Part shown: positions 52,620-61,344 of the stretch, one piece after another | Layout: each line of letters starts with the position of its first letter | Position numbering within the stretch: position 1 is the stretch's first letter | Assembly: GCF_026342735.1 (NCBI RefSeq) | Contig: NZ_JAPEMM010000002.1 | Span: 62,001 to 126,000, forward strand | Source: Streptomyces sp. NBC_00193 | Lineage (GTDB): Bacteria > Actinomycetota > Actinomycetes > Streptomycetales > Streptomycetaceae | Direction of reading: 5' to 3' | DNA length: 64,000 bases | Program-made: the position numbers and the translations under genes | Notes under the pieces: generated by a model | Seen by the model: the letters and a program-made list of their open reading frames with translations, nothing else | The model's database searches: none | Told to the model about the DNA's origin: nothing

Positions 52620-55397
52620 ATGTCATCGAGACGGGTTCTCCGAACGAATCGACTGAATCGGCTGAATCGACGTGTGCTGCGCGCAGCGCGCGAGTGGTCG
52701 CGGACGGCGGCCGTCGCGCTCACCGTGACGCTGACCCTTGCCGCGTCGGCCAACGGGGCGGCCGCCGAGCCGCAGCCCGGCGCCCGGACTGCGGCGAGCA
52801 GTACGTCGCAGGCGGACAGCGAGGGGCATCTGGCCCGGCTCAAGCCGGAGCGTCGCGTGGAGGTGCGCTCCCTGCCTCGCGTGGTGCCCAGGCCCGGCGA
52901 GGTGACGAAGACGAAGCCCTTCATGCCCGCTCCGAAGGTCGCACGGCCCGTGAGGCCGACGCTGCAGCCGACCGTGCCGGTCAGCACCTCGGTCCTGGTC
53001 CCGAAGTCCAAGGTCGCCTCGAAGGCGGTGCCGTCCACGGCGGTCCTGGAGCGGTTGAAGACCTTCCCGGGGCTCGGGCAGGATGGCAAGACGCCGTCTG
53101 ACGCGCAGATCGCGGTCGGTCCGACCTACATCGTCGAGATGGTGAACTTCACCGGCCAGATCTACGACAAGGCCGGCAACACCGTGGGCGCCGCCTTCGA
53201 TCTGGGCGACTTCTTCGGCATGGCGCACCGTTCGGGCACTGACCCGCGGGTGCACTACGACGCGGCGGCCGGCCGCTTCTACGCCGAATTCGAGGCGGAT
53301 CTGGCCAACGGCGACCGGACCGACCTTGCGGTCAGCGACAGCTCCGACCCGCGCGGGGGCTGGACCTTCTACACCATCGCGGAGAACACCTCGAACGTTC
53401 TCCAGGACCAGGCGAAGCTCGGCTACAGCAACGACAAGGTCACGCTGAGCTGGAACAACTACGACAGGACCACTACCCCCAGAGACTTCCTGGGCGTCGT
53501 GACGGTGGTCGTCAACAAGGCGGAGCTGCTGGCCGGCGGCACGATTACCATCTGGACCTTCAACCAGGACGACACCAGGTTCCAGGTCGTCCCGGCCACG
53601 TCGCAGTCTGCGGTCAACGACCAGTTCGCGATGTGGCACGGCTTCGGCAGCGACAGCCCGAACCTGCGCGTGCTCACGATCACCGGCGTCCCCGGTGTCA
53701 GCACCGTCAGCCAGACGGAGAACACCTTCGGCATCGGAACCAGCGACAATCCGCCCAACGCCACGCAGCCGGCCGGGGGCGACGCCTTCATCAAGACCAA
53801 CGACAACCGGATTCTGTCGGTCGCCTGGCAGAACAACCGTCTCTGGGGCGTCTTCAACGTCAGCTGCACTCCCCCGGGCGACACGGCACCCCGCGCTTGC
53901 CAGCGCTTCGTCCGGGTCTCGACCGGCGGGACGCAGAGCCTGGTGACCAACTTCAACCTCGGTCTCGTGGGCGGGCACATTTACTACGGCTCCGTCGCGA
54001 TGAACGACGAGGACGACCTGTTCTCCGGCTTCACCGCCTCCTCGTCGACCATGTTCCCCACGGCGGTCGCGATCGGAGTTCCGGGCGGCGACTTCCCGGG
54101 GACGACGGTCGGAGACTTCTACGCCGCGGGCACGCAGGCCTTCGTGTGCGGCTGCGGGACCGGAGACCCGCGCTGGGGCGATTACTCGGGCACCGCCCGT
54201 GACCCGAGCAATCCCAAGGACGTCTGGACGGTCCAGCAGATCGGCGGCCTCGCAGGCGGCGGCTGGGGCACCGCGATGGACCGCGTCACACTCTCCCCGC
54301 CCGCGGTCACCGCAGTCGTACCCAACCACGGGCCCGAACTCGCCCAGTGCGTGAACACCGTGACGGTGCAGGGCAAGGACTTCCCCACCAGCGGAACCAC
54401 CGTCAAGTTCGGCTCTGTATCCGCTTCGAACGTGAACGTCACCGGACCGGAAGAGCTGACCGCCGACGTGCCGCCACAGGCGCGCGGCACGGTGGACGTC
54501 ACCGTAACCACCCCCAACGGCACCAGCCCGATGACCGCCGCCGACAGGTACACCTACGACGCGGACACATCCGCGCCGACCGCCTCCGCCGGCATCTCGC
54601 CGTCGTCGAACACAGCCGGTTGGAACACCACCAGCCCGGCAACGGTCAACATCAGCGCGAGTGACGGCTCCTGCGGCTCGGGCATCACGAAGATCACCTA
54701 CAGCGCGAGCGGCGCCCAGCCGATCGGGCCCACTGACGTCTCCGGCGCGAGCGCCTCCGTGGCCATCACCACGAACGGCGTCACCACGGTGACGTACACG
54801 GCCACCGACAATGCCGGCAACACCTCCGCACCGCAGACCATCACGGTGCGGCTCGACACCGCAGGGCCGACGATCACCATCGTCCGACCGGCAGGCACCT
54901 ACCTCTACCGTCAGCCGGTCACCGCGTCCTACTCATGCACCGACGCCACCTCCGGAGTGGCGAGCTGCGTCGGCGCCGTCCCCAACGGCAGCCCGATCAA
55001 CACCACGACCCTCGGCTCACACACGTTCACGGTCAACGCCACGGACAACGCCACCAACCCGTCCACCAAGAGCGTCACCTACAACGTGGCGTACCGGATC
55101 TGCCTGCTCTACGACCCGAACCGGCCCGTCCGCCTGCTCGGCCAGGTCGTCATCAGCCTGCGGATCTGCGACGCGAACGGCAACAACCTCTCCAGCCCGA
55201 ACATCACCCTGACAGCCAGCCGCATCACCGGCCCCGCCACCAGGCCGGTCACAGGCCGGTTCAACTACAACGCTCTGTTCCGCTCCTACAGCCTCCCCGT
55301 GAGCACCTGGAACCTCCCGAACGGCAACTACAACCTCGAATTCACCATCAGCGGAGCCGACACCACAACCCACCTGGCACCGTTCACCCTGCGCTGA
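52620..55397 (+). CDS. Large secreted protein: propeller-like, IPT/TIG and Ig-like domains
   Basis: 925 aa from ATG 52620 (an upstream start at 52539 would add 27 unlikely residues). A long signal peptide (TAAVALTVTLTLAASANGAA AA), a basic Pro-rich linker, then about 450 residues with repeated blade-like strands (DPRVHYDAAAGRFYAEFEAD, VLQDQAKLGYSNDKVTLSWN, GGHIYYGSVAMNDEDDLFSG, DPRWGDYSGTARDPSNPKDV). An IPT/TIG domain follows (VPNHGPELAQCVNTVTVQGK DFP), then Ig-like modules (YTATDNAGNTSAPQTITV, YSCTDATSGVASC) and a C-terminal beta domain. No catalytic motif identified. Probably extracellular and binding or structural. Confidence 0.85.
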   Translation: MSSRRVLRTNRLNRLNRRVLRAAREWSRTAAVALTVTLTLAASANGAAAEPQPGARTAASSTSQADSEGHLARLKPERRVEVRSLPRVVPRPGEVTKTKPFMPAPKVARPVRPTLQPTVPVSTSVLVPKSKVASKAVPSTAVLERLKTFPGLGQDGKTPSDAQIAVGPTYIVEMVNFTGQIYDKAGNTVGAAFDLGDFFGMAHRSGTDPRVHYDAAAGRFYAEFEADLANGDRTDLAVSDSSDPRGGWTFYTIAENTSNVLQDQAKLGYSNDKVTLSWNNYDRTTTPRDFLGVVTVVVNKAELLAGGTITIWTFNQDDTRFQVVPATSQSAVNDQFAMWHGFGSDSPNLRVLTITGVPGVSTVSQTENTFGIGTSDNPPNATQPAGGDAFIKTNDNRILSVAWQNNRLWGVFNVSCTPPGDTAPRACQRFVRVSTGGTQSLVTNFNLGLVGGHIYYGSVAMNDEDDLFSGFTASSSTMFPTAVAIGVPGGDFPGTTVGDFYAAGTQAFVCGCGTGDPRWGDYSGTARDPSNPKDVWTVQQIGGLAGGGWGTAMDRVTLSPPAVTAVVPNHGPELAQCVNTVTVQGKDFPTSGTTVKFGSVSASNVNVTGPEELTADVPPQARGTVDVTVTTPNGTSPMTAADRYTYDADTSAPTASAGISPSSNTAGWNTTSPATVNISASDGSCGSGITKITYSASGAQPIGPTDVSGASASVAITTNGVTTVTYTATDNAGNTSAPQTITVRLDTAGPTITIVRPAGTYLYRQPVTASYSCTDATSGVASCVGAVPNGSPINTTTLGSHTFTVNATDNATNPSTKSVTYNVAYRICLLYDPNRPVRLLGQVVISLRICDANGNNLSSPNITLTASRITGPATRPVTGRFNYNALFRSYSLPVSTWNLPNGNYNLEFTISGADTTTHLAPFTLR

Positions 55398-55418
55398 GAC
55401 CCAAGCTCCCCTCCACAC

Positions 55419-55458
55419 GCACCGGCCCGGCTCCACACCCTCGGGGCCGGGCCGGTGC
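55419..55458 (+). terminator. Perfect 13-bp hairpin terminator
   Basis: GCACCGGCCCGGC at 55419-55431 pairs exactly with GCCGGGCCGGTGC at 55446-55458, about 20 bases after the stop of the large secreted protein. Confidence 0.75.
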
Positions 55459-55892
55459 GCGTAAGAGCGACTGAAACGGGCTGCTAGTTCCGGGCCGGCG
55501 GGTGTGGTGTGACGCTGGAATGGAAGGGGGTGGGTGAGCGGAGGTCTGCCGATGCGTCCCAGCCGGTCCGGCGCGATCAGCTTCGGCCTGGTCATTTCAC
55601 TGAATGGGCGGGCCCACATCCTCCTGCAGTCGTAGGGGTCACGGAAGGACGGTCAGAACCCCGTAGGCTCTGACTGCTCTTCTGTGACGGCTACGTCAGA
55701 AGGACGGCCCCGTTCCGGCTGACAGCCACCTCAGCAGCGCGGGGCCCTGCGCTCGAAGCACCCGTGGCCGGAGGCGGACAGCGCCTTCGCGGAAGCACGG
55801 TCAGCCCTGATTTTCCCCCGCCTGCTCATCGGGCACTGGATCTGCTCTCTGTATTTCACGGGTCCGGGCCGCGTTGGCGAGGACGCGGTGGG
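55459..55892. other. Gene-poor region
   Basis: No convincing gene. A minus-strand frame near 55490-55620 (MTRPKLIAPDRLGRIGRPPL) is short and unrecognised. Confidence 0.35.
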
Positions 55893-56395
55893 TCATTCCT
55901 CGTACTGGATGCCGTGGGGGACGGCGATGGGGTTGAGGTCGGCGGGGGTGAGGGCTCCGTCGGGAGTGGTGGCGGGCCGGCTTCGACCAGGTCCTCCAGG
56001 TAGCACTCCCAGCCACCGGGTGAGGAGCCCTGCAGGACGCGCGGCGGTATGTCGGTGGCGCGGCTGAGCGCGTGCGGGATCCCCTTCGGCAGGAGGATGA
56101 ACGAGCCGGCGGGGATGGTGAGGTCCTCGCCGTCGAAGTGCACGCCGAGTTCGCCTTCCCGGACGTAGATCATCTCGTCCGCGAGGTGGTGGCTGTGCCG
56201 GGGGATGTCACGGACCAGGGTGACTTCCAGCAGGGACAGTCGGCCTTCGGTGTCCTCAGTACGGGCCTTGACCTGGAAGGGCGGGGGCAGGGCAACGCGT
56301 CCGGGCCTGCGCTCGCCGGGCAGCAGCTTGATGAATCGCTCGCGTGACGTGACGGTCCAATCTCGTGCCGGGGGGATGGCGTGGGTCGGGTGGCG
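55893..56395 (-). pseudogene. Cupin-domain protein with C-terminal frameshift and no clear start
   Basis: Cupin motifs are clear: DIPRHSHHLADEMIYVREGE LGV (metal-binding His and Glu) and AGSFILLPKGIPHALSR. Upstream DWTVTSRERFIKLLPGE is in the same frame but has no ATG, GTG or TTG before it runs into the MarR gene; only ATG 56173, inside the domain, is available. At about 55975 the proper C-terminus (TTPDGALTPADLNPIAVPHG IQYEE) lies in another frame, so one base is missing or extra. Two lesions suggest a decaying gene. It follows MarR on the same strand and would have been its target. Confidence 0.65.
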
Positions 56396-56397
56396 GG

Positions 56398-56871
56398 TTA
56401 CCGGTCGGGGTCGCAGGCCTGGAGGACCTCGGCGAGTCGGGTCAGGGCGGCGACGACCTGCTCTCGGTCCTCGCCGAGGCCGGCCAGCAGCTCGACCTCA
56501 CGCTCCAGCAGCCGGGGGAACAGCTCGTCGATGACCTGCTCGCCGGCCCCGGTGATGGTGACCTCCACCGACCTGCGATCCGCCGCGCTGGGAATGCGCC
56601 GGATGTAACCGCGGTCCTCAAGACGAGTGAGGCTCTTGCTCACCGCCACGCGGGAGATCCCCAGGTGCGAGGCCAGCCGGCGGGCGATGACCGGCCCCGA
56701 TGCATGCCGCAACGGAATGAGCAGATCCAGCTCCGGAGCCGTCACCGGCGCCGCTTCATGCAGCGGACGCAACGCCCGCTCGTGCAGCGTGTGAACCCGC
56801 CGGATCAGCCCGATCACCTCCATCGGGGAGGTGTCCATGCCCGGATGCTGGGCCGTCCACCGCGCACGCAT
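56398..56871 (-). CDS. MarR-family transcriptional regulator
   Basis: 157 aa from ATG 56871, which has GAGG five bases upstream; GTG 56892 and TTG 56904 are longer alternatives that overlap the operator. Winged HTH: VTAPELDLLIPLRHASGPVI, ARRLASHLGISRVAVSKSLT, RLEDRGYIRRIPSAADRRSV, with the DRR wing motif. Downstream is a cupin gene on the same strand. MarR proteins usually repress their own promoter and a neighbouring detoxification gene. Confidence 0.9.
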   Translation of the reverse strand: MRARWTAQHPGMDTSPMEVIGLIRRVHTLHERALRPLHEAAPVTAPELDLLIPLRHASGPVIARRLASHLGISRVAVSKSLTRLEDRGYIRRIPSAADRRSVEVTITGAGEQVIDELFPRLLEREVELLAGLGEDREQVVAALTRLAEVLQACDPDR

Positions 56872-56897
56872 GTCCTCTACGGAAGGGAGCACACCCG

Positions 56898-56929
56898 AAA
56901 CCAATCGTTAACTGGTTGCCAATTGGTTT
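56898..56929. promoter_or_regulatory. Palindromic operator of the MarR gene
   Basis: AAACCAAT at 56898-56905 and ATTGGTTT at 56922-56929 are perfect inverted arms in an A/T-rich spot just upstream of the MarR start, with an extra AACTGGTT between. This is the usual position for MarR autoregulation. Confidence 0.7.
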
Positions 56930-56995
56930 CACTACAGGTCACCCGGGATGCCCTCTCCGGACCACAGTCCTTCAAGCACGGAGCACCGGACCGGG

Positions 56996-57074
56996 GTGTG
57001 GATCGTCAACCAGAAACAGCGCCGCGACCGGCTGGAGCGCGAGCAGCTCGCCCAGCTCGCTGAACTCTGAGTGG
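56996..57074 (+). pseudogene. Possible helicase-associated domain fragment
   Basis: A short frame reads GVWIVNQKQRRDRLEREQLA QLAEL and stops, resembling one repeat of the helicase-associated domains of Streptomyces DEAD-type proteins (G-x-W-x-x-NQRR pattern). Too short to be sure. Confidence 0.3.
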
Positions 57075-57165
57075 ACTGGGCGAGGTAGCGGCGGAGGAAT
57101 TTGCAGCAGCCTGTCCAGCAAGAACGTCACCGTGACGCTCTGCAGCGAGCACCGTTGAACAAGCC

Positions 57166-57351
57166 ATGATCACGAAGATTCGAATCGCAGCATCCATCCT
57201 CCTCGCCGCAGCGGCCCTGTCCCTGGCCGGAGCCGCTCACGCGGACACGCCGGACATCCAGCAGCGGAGGGGAGAGGTCGACCACTCCGAGGGAATCAAC
57301 GAGTTCTCCGACTGGGGTGATGCCGGATTCCTGTCCCTGAACAGCCGCTGA
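57166..57351 (+). CDS. Small secreted peptide
   Basis: 61 aa from ATG 57166. Residues 2-26 form a signal peptide (KIRIAASILLAAAALSLAGA AHA) with an AHA-like cleavage site, leaving a mature acidic peptide of about 35 residues (DTPDIQQRRGEVDHSEGINE FSDWGDAGFLSLNSR). No Cys, no known family. A strong hairpin follows, so this is a single-gene transcript. It could be a surface or signalling peptide; the function is not known. Confidence 0.65.
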   Translation: MITKIRIAASILLAAAALSLAGAAHADTPDIQQRRGEVDHSEGINEFSDWGDAGFLSLNSR

Positions 57352-57385
57352 CCTGGGAACAAGCGTTAGGGACCCAACGGCGCTC

Positions 57386-57413
57386 CGTGTGTTCCAGAAC
57401 TCTGGAACACACG
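57386..57413 (+). terminator. Perfect 12-bp hairpin after the small secreted peptide
   Basis: CGTGTGTTCCAG, loop AACT, CTGGAACACACG. It begins 35 bases after the stop codon. Confidence 0.7.
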
Positions 57414-57417
57414 GGCG

Positions 57418-57435
57418 CTTACCCGATCGGGTAAG
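57418..57435. promoter_or_regulatory. Perfect 18-bp palindrome CTTACCCGATCGGGTAAG
   Basis: An exact palindrome without a loop, right after the terminator hairpin. A two-fold symmetrical site of this kind suits a dimeric repressor, but no complete gene follows closely downstream. Confidence 0.45.
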
Positions 57436-57801
57436 AACGATCATGAGGAGCGGCGGCGGGTTTCCGCGTCCCTCCATCAGCTCTCTCCGGTCAGACGCCG
57501 GGCCCGGTGCCTGCCTCGCGGGCGGCGTGCCGCTGGCCTTCCTCCGAGGGCGCCACCAGCGGGCCGGCCACAAGCGGGGCCGGCTCCGGCCGCCACACGG
57601 CGCCCCGGCACAAGGTGGCCACACCGGGCGTGCCGCCCCACACCGACAGCACGAAGTCCGCCTGCACCAGACCCAGGCTACCCACCCGCCAGGCGCCCGC
57701 GAACAGCACGCCGATTGGGGCGTGTGGTGCGTGGGGCCGGTGGGCAGGGTAGGTACGGCCCCGCGCCCGAGGCCCTCGACGCACACCTTGAGGGACAGCT
57801 G
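57436..57801. other. Region with an unassigned minus-strand frame
   Basis: The minus strand 57491-57784 is open and partly protein-like (LGLVQADFVLSVWGGTPGVA) but has no clear start or family. It is probably a fragment or a shadow; no gene is claimed. Confidence 0.3.
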
Positions 57802-58009
57802 ATGGCGTGAGGCATCGTGAAGACGTTCAGCAGCGAGAAGGGCTACGGCTTCATCCAGCAGGACGACGGCGGAGCCGACGTGTGGTTCCACTACAGCGCC
57901 ATCCAGTCCGACGGCTACAAGGAACTGCCGCAAGGGCGCGAAGGTCGAGTACGAGGTCGCACTGGGCGCCAAGGGACCCCAAGCCGAACAGGTCCGCAAA
58001 CTCGACTGA
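57802..58009 (+). pseudogene. Cold-shock protein with a stop at codon 3 and a frameshift
   Basis: ATG 57802 has GAGGGAC upstream and reads M-A-stop-G-I, then VKTFSSEKGYGFIQQDDGGA DVWFHYSAI, which contains RNP1 (KGYGFI) and RNP2-like (VWFHYSAI) of the cold-shock domain. After KELPQG the frame is lost; one extra G near 57935 moves it, and the proper end (AKVEYEVALGAKGPQAEQVR KLD) continues to 58009. The short CspA-like protein (about 68 aa) is thus broken twice, though GTG 57817 could still start a protein with the N-terminal half. Confidence 0.8.
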
Positions 58010-58518
58010 CCGCACCCTGCCACTGGCCAGAGCCCCCATACCGGACCGCCGGCACGGGGGCTCCCCCACACCACCCGACAGCCCGTCCCGCACACGCGGG
58101 TCCGCGCAGCCAGGCCGCGGACACAGGCGGGCCCGACCCTTCGGCCACGCCCCACAGCACGACCTCCACCTCGGCCAGGTAGGCCTCGATCGTCTCGTGG
58201 AGCACGTCGGCCTTCTCGTCGTCGGTCGTGGGCCGCAGTGTGCCCGACCCACAAGCACTCCCCGCCGAGCCCACCTGGAGCCCACGCCGCCGCGCAGAGC
58301 CACCCCGCGCAAACCCGCCGCGCACCCCACCGCCAGGACCACGGGCACCGCGAAGGCCGGCACCCGTACACCCGCACCGCGGCGCCCCGCACCCGGGGTG
58401 CGGGCCGGGGACATGACCGCGCTGTGCCGGGACAGCTGACCTGTCGCAGCGAAGATTGGGCATTGTCACCGAAGGTTGCTTCATGCTTGAGGCTCAGCCC
58501 GACAAGAAGGAGGCAGCG
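58010..58518. other. Region with fragments and a dispersed repeat
   Basis: On the minus strand around 58130-58235 a frame reads DDEKADVLHETIEAYLAEVE VVLWGVAEG, a likely C-terminal remnant of an unknown gene. The repeat copy at 58387-58436 lies to its right. No complete gene seen. Confidence 0.35.
58387..58436. repeat. Dispersed palindromic element, copy 1
   Basis: Palindrome CCGCACCCGGGGTGCGG followed by GCCGGGGACATGACCGCGCT, then GTGCCGGGACAGC. The copy at 61904-61946 has the same layout (CCGTACCCGGGGTACGG, then CCCGGGGACATGGCCGCGCT), and a partial third copy (CATCACCGCGCTGTGCAGGG, then ACAGC) lies at 61983-62007. Confidence 0.65.
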
Positions 58519-58794
58519 ATGATCGCGAGGGTTGCCGTGTGGGAACCGATGCCGACTGACGACCGAGACTGGGTCCTGGATGCTGCCGCTGCCGTGCCCG
58601 GCGTCCATGGCGCGTATCACCTCGTCGATCCTGCTACTGGCAACGGACTGTCCATCGCCTTCTTCGAGGACGAAGCCGCAGCTCACGCTGCACACGAGGC
58701 GATCGAGAAGCGCGCCGAGGAGATCGGCTGGAACAACTCCCCGCACCCAGCACCCGCCTCCCAGACGATCTATCAAGTCGTCCGGCACGTGTAG
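58519..58794 (+). CDS. Antibiotic-biosynthesis-monooxygenase-like (dimeric alpha/beta barrel) protein
   Basis: 91 aa from ATG 58519 with AAGGAGG nine bases upstream; the longer frame to 58456 is rejected because of this site. The pattern MIARVAVWEPMPTDDRDWVL, VPGVHGAYHLVDPATGNGLS, IAFFEDEAAAHAAHEAIEKR fits the ABM/ferredoxin-like dimeric fold of small monooxygenases and related binding proteins. No cofactor motif exists in this fold. Role unknown; single gene with a hairpin about 130 bases downstream. Confidence 0.7.
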   Translation: MIARVAVWEPMPTDDRDWVLDAAAAVPGVHGAYHLVDPATGNGLSIAFFEDEAAAHAAHEAIEKRAEEIGWNNSPHPAPASQTIYQVVRHV

Positions 58795-58920
58795 CGCGGC
58801 GCCAGGAGGCACGTGCTGGTCCGGTCTTGGGGTGCATCGGTACAGCAGCTCACCAATCCGGTCGCCTTGATCGCCTACAGGCGGCCGCTTTCCCCGGCCG
58901 GCTGTGAAGGCGGCGGCTGC

Positions 58921-58959
58921 CGGCGAAGCCCCCGGACAGCTGTCCCGGGGGTTTCGCCG
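58921..58959 (+). terminator. Hairpin terminator with T run
   Basis: CGGCGAAGCCCCCGG, centre ACAGCTGT, then CCCGGGGGTTTCGCCG; a long stem with one bulge and TTT on the plus-strand side. Probably ends the transcript of 58519-58794 and may also work for the minus strand. Confidence 0.65.
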
Positions 58960-58983
58960 TTCCGGTGCTTGCGGCTGGGGCTG

Positions 58984-59165
58984 TCAGCCGCGCAGTGGCC
59001 GGAAGAAGGTGTGGATGTCGTCGACGAGGAGGTCTGGGACTTCGATGGCGGGGAAGTGGCCGCCTTCGTCGTATTCGGTGTAGTGGGTGAGCTGGCCTAG
59101 GGGGTTGAGGAACTTGCGCAGCAGCGGGTCCTGGTTGAACACCGCCCATCTTGGACGGCCCTCAG
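58984..59165 (-). pseudogene. C-terminal fragment of an epoxide-hydrolase-like protein
   Basis: The frame ending at 58984 reads RWAVFNQDPLLRKFLNPLGQ, then THYTEYDEGGHFPAIEVPDL LVDDIHTFFRPLRG. The GGHFPAIEVP motif with the catalytic His is typical of epoxide hydrolases and related alpha/beta hydrolases. Sequence upstream of about 59165 is unrelated, so the rest is lost. No gene seen in 59166-59534. Confidence 0.65.
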
Positions 59166-59534
59166 CTGCGGAAACGTGCGCGCACGATGCATCCCTCCAA
59201 TGGAGCAGGGGCCTGGTCAGCCGCGGTGGAACAGGTCGGGATCGCGTGACCGGTGCCGGCCTGTCGCCGGCCTGCCTGATCCTCCCGGAGTGGGAACCTC
59301 CCGGCCCTCCTGGAGCCATTGCCGTTCCACAGCGTCGTAGATCGGCAAATCCGAGACCGACCCGCCAGCCGGCCCCGGCTCCGACTCGGGCTTGGAACAC
59401 CTTGGTGCTGGAACGGTTCTCTGGTCCATGACCAGCCCAACGGCCCGCTACGGCACACCGTGGCGGGCCGTAACCCATCCGTCACCTCTCAAGGCCTCGC
59501 ACAGGTGGCTTCGTGCTCAGGGTTGTGAAGCCGG

Positions 59535-59747
59535 TCAGGAGCCGAAGAGGCGTAGGACCCGTGAGGCGTTGCGGAGGTTTTCGGGGGTTGGGGATGTGCC
59601 GGTCAGGGGCATCAGGTGTTGGTTGCCGCAGGTGCCGGGCTGCTGGTGGTCGACCTCCCAGTCCCAGTCGGTCGCAGGGGTCGTCGAGCCGGTGGCATAG
59701 AGAGGCTGGTGGCAGGAGCGGCACCAGTAGAAGGATCGTCCGCTCAC
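59535..59747 (-). CDS. Small Cys/His-containing protein, possibly zinc-binding
   Basis: 70 aa from GTG 59747 with GGAGAC upstream. Contains WCRSCHQPLY near residue 8 and WEVDHQQPGTCGNQHLMPL around 30-47, giving Cys-x2-Cys and Asp-His/Cys/His sites that could bind a metal, as in HNH-like or zinc-ribbon folds. The VDHQQP and N-QHLMPLTGTSPTPEN parts faintly recall HNH nucleases, but the protein is too short for a clear call. Confidence 0.5.
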   Translation of the reverse strand: MSGRSFYWCRSCHQPLYATGSTTPATDWDWEVDHQQPGTCGNQHLMPLTGTSPTPENLRNASRVLRLFGS

Positions 59748-59920
59748 GTCGTCTCCAGGTGAGGGGCCGCGAGGGGATGGACGGGTGTGAGTGGACCGGA
59801 CCCTGGAGGGCTGTCGGGAGCCGAGCCTGGAGCGGCACCGAAGAACCGGAATGTGTCATTCACATTCGATGAAACGATCCCGCACCCTGCAGGTCACCCC
59901 TTGCACGGGGAGGCTGGGGC

Positions 59921-60088
59921 TTACTCGCGGTGGGCGAGGACCCGGTCCGCCGCCAGGTGAGGACATTCCTCGGTGTGCCAGGTCACCGACACGCCACCCT
60001 GCACGATCCACACCGAACGGATCTCGCCCTCCTGACCGGTAGCACCACACACGGCACAACGGACAGGCAGCGCGAAAGCATCCAACAT
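59921..60088 (-). CDS. Small Cys-containing protein
   Basis: 55 aa from ATG 60088 (MLDAFALPVRCAVCGATGQE) with GGAGGGA 7-13 bases upstream; the open frame extends to 60148 but the ribosome site favours this start. Carries CAVCG and a later Cys-x-His (TEECPHLAADRVLAHRE), a possible treble-clef or zinc-ribbon knuckle. Family not recognised. Related in style, not in sequence, to the 59535-59747 protein. No gene is visible from 60089 to 60392. Confidence 0.5.
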   Translation of the reverse strand: MLDAFALPVRCAVCGATGQEGEIRSVWIVQGGVSVTWHTEECPHLAADRVLAHRE

Positions 60089-60392
60089 GAGCCATCCCTC
60101 CCCGCCAGCCGGCCAACCAATCCCGACCTGACCAGAATTCAATCCCACCAGCCCACCCCACGAACCGAGAACCCGCGAACTCGGCCCCCGGCAGTTCCGC
60201 CACGTCGCACAAGAGACCCCGGCCCCGGTAGGCCTGAGGGGGCCTCACAGTGCGCCGGACAGCAGGCCCAGCGTGGAACGGTCGGACAGTCGAGGCCTTC
60301 CGAGGACATCGGCGGCGTGGCGCTGCCCTACTGCGGCAGGACCGGTGACCTTTCGACCTGCAGGGCCTGACAGGCCCGCTTACGGTGTCAGA

Positions 60393-60859
60393 ATGTCGGA
60401 TGATTCGGACAGAATCGGTGTAGAGCGGGACGGTCCTCAGCAGGGCTGGCGGTCTCCGCCCCCCGGTCGGCTCCCGGCATCCGAGGCCCTGCCCAGGCGG
60501 GACGAGATGCCGGGCACCGTACGTGCGGCGCAGTACGTGTCCTCCTGGGCGTGCTCGCGCTCGTTGCGGCGGTCGTGGTGGGGGTCAGGGACCATACGGC
60601 GTGTGACGTCGGGTTCACTCTCGGGGCGAACGTCTTCTGCCTGCTCCTGGCCGTCCTCGCGTTCTTCTACCCCCGAGGCGGCCCCGTCCTGCGCCGGGTG
60701 TCGGTCGCCAGCGCGGTCCTCACGACCCTCGCCGCCATCGGGAGCATCGCCGGGGACGGCATCGGCCACGTACACGGGCTGCTCGGCGGGATCGCCATCG
60801 TGGTGCTGCTGTGCCAGCCCAGTGCGAAAGCCTGGTTCGCCCAGCCAACCACGCGATGA
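60393..60859 (+). pseudogene. Membrane protein with N-terminal frameshift, first gene of a small operon
   Basis: ATG 60393 begins SDDSDRIGVERDGPQQGWRS, up to GTVRAAQYV; then near 60541 one base appears to be missing, and the rest continues in another frame as LGVLALVAAVVVGVRDHTAC, GFTLGANVFCLLLAVLAFFY, VASAVLTTLAAIGSIAGDGI, LLGGIAIVVLLCQPSAKAWF. It would be a protein of about 155 aa with three to four membrane segments. A start at 60551 might still yield the C-terminal 102 residues. Its stop overlaps the next ATG. Confidence 0.6.
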
Positions 60860-61344
60860 GCTTCACCCGCCCGGCGTCCGCGGGCCCGCAGACCTGGCGC
60901 CCCCACCTGCTGCACCGCATCGGCAGCGCCATCCTCGCCCTGGCAGCGCTCGGCGCGGCGGTCTGGGCCGCAGGCCTCGCGATCGAAGGTGCCGGGCGAC
61001 TCGCTTACGGCGGCGGCGCGCTCGGCTTGGTGCTCTTCGCGTGCTGGATGGCCCTGGTCGCCTTCCGCCGCCGCCTGACCCTCACCGACCAGGAACTGCT
61101 CCTGGTCCAGCTCATCCGGGAACGCCGCATCCCGCTGACGAACGTCAAGGACGCCGCGCCACTGCGCTGGGGTGACTGCGACCTCACCATCCACCTGGTT
61201 CACGGCAGCACCGTGTGGCTGTACGGCTGGGAGCGGTTCCCGGCCTGGATGCCCGGCAGCGCCCAGCGGGTCGAGGAGATCGCCGATGCCGTCAACTGGG
61301 CGGTACGGCAGGTCCGTGCCGGGGCCGCCGGCGAGAAGGGATGA
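60856..61344 (+). CDS. PH-domain-like membrane protein
   Basis: 162 aa from ATG 60856, overlapping the previous stop (ATGA). Two membrane segments (IGSAILALAALGAAVWAAGL, GGALGLVLFACWMALVAFRR) followed by a bacterial PH-like domain (RLTLTDQELLLVQLIRERRI, LTIHLVHGSTVWLYGWERFP) and a C-terminal helix (AQRVEEIADAVNWAVRQVRA). Middle gene of a three-gene set with a membrane protein and a lipoprotein. Role unknown. Confidence 0.7.
   Translation: MSFTRPASAGPQTWRPHLLHRIGSAILALAALGAAVWAAGLAIEGAGRLAYGGGALGLVLFACWMALVAFRRRLTLTDQELLLVQLIRERRIPLTNVKDAAPLRWGDCDLTIHLVHGSTVWLYGWERFPAWMPGSAQRVEEIADAVNWAVRQVRAGAAGEKG

Noticed and set aside
57491..57784. 97-codon minus-strand frame as a gene
   Set aside because: No ribosome site, no recognised motif and no start supported by context; left as unassigned.
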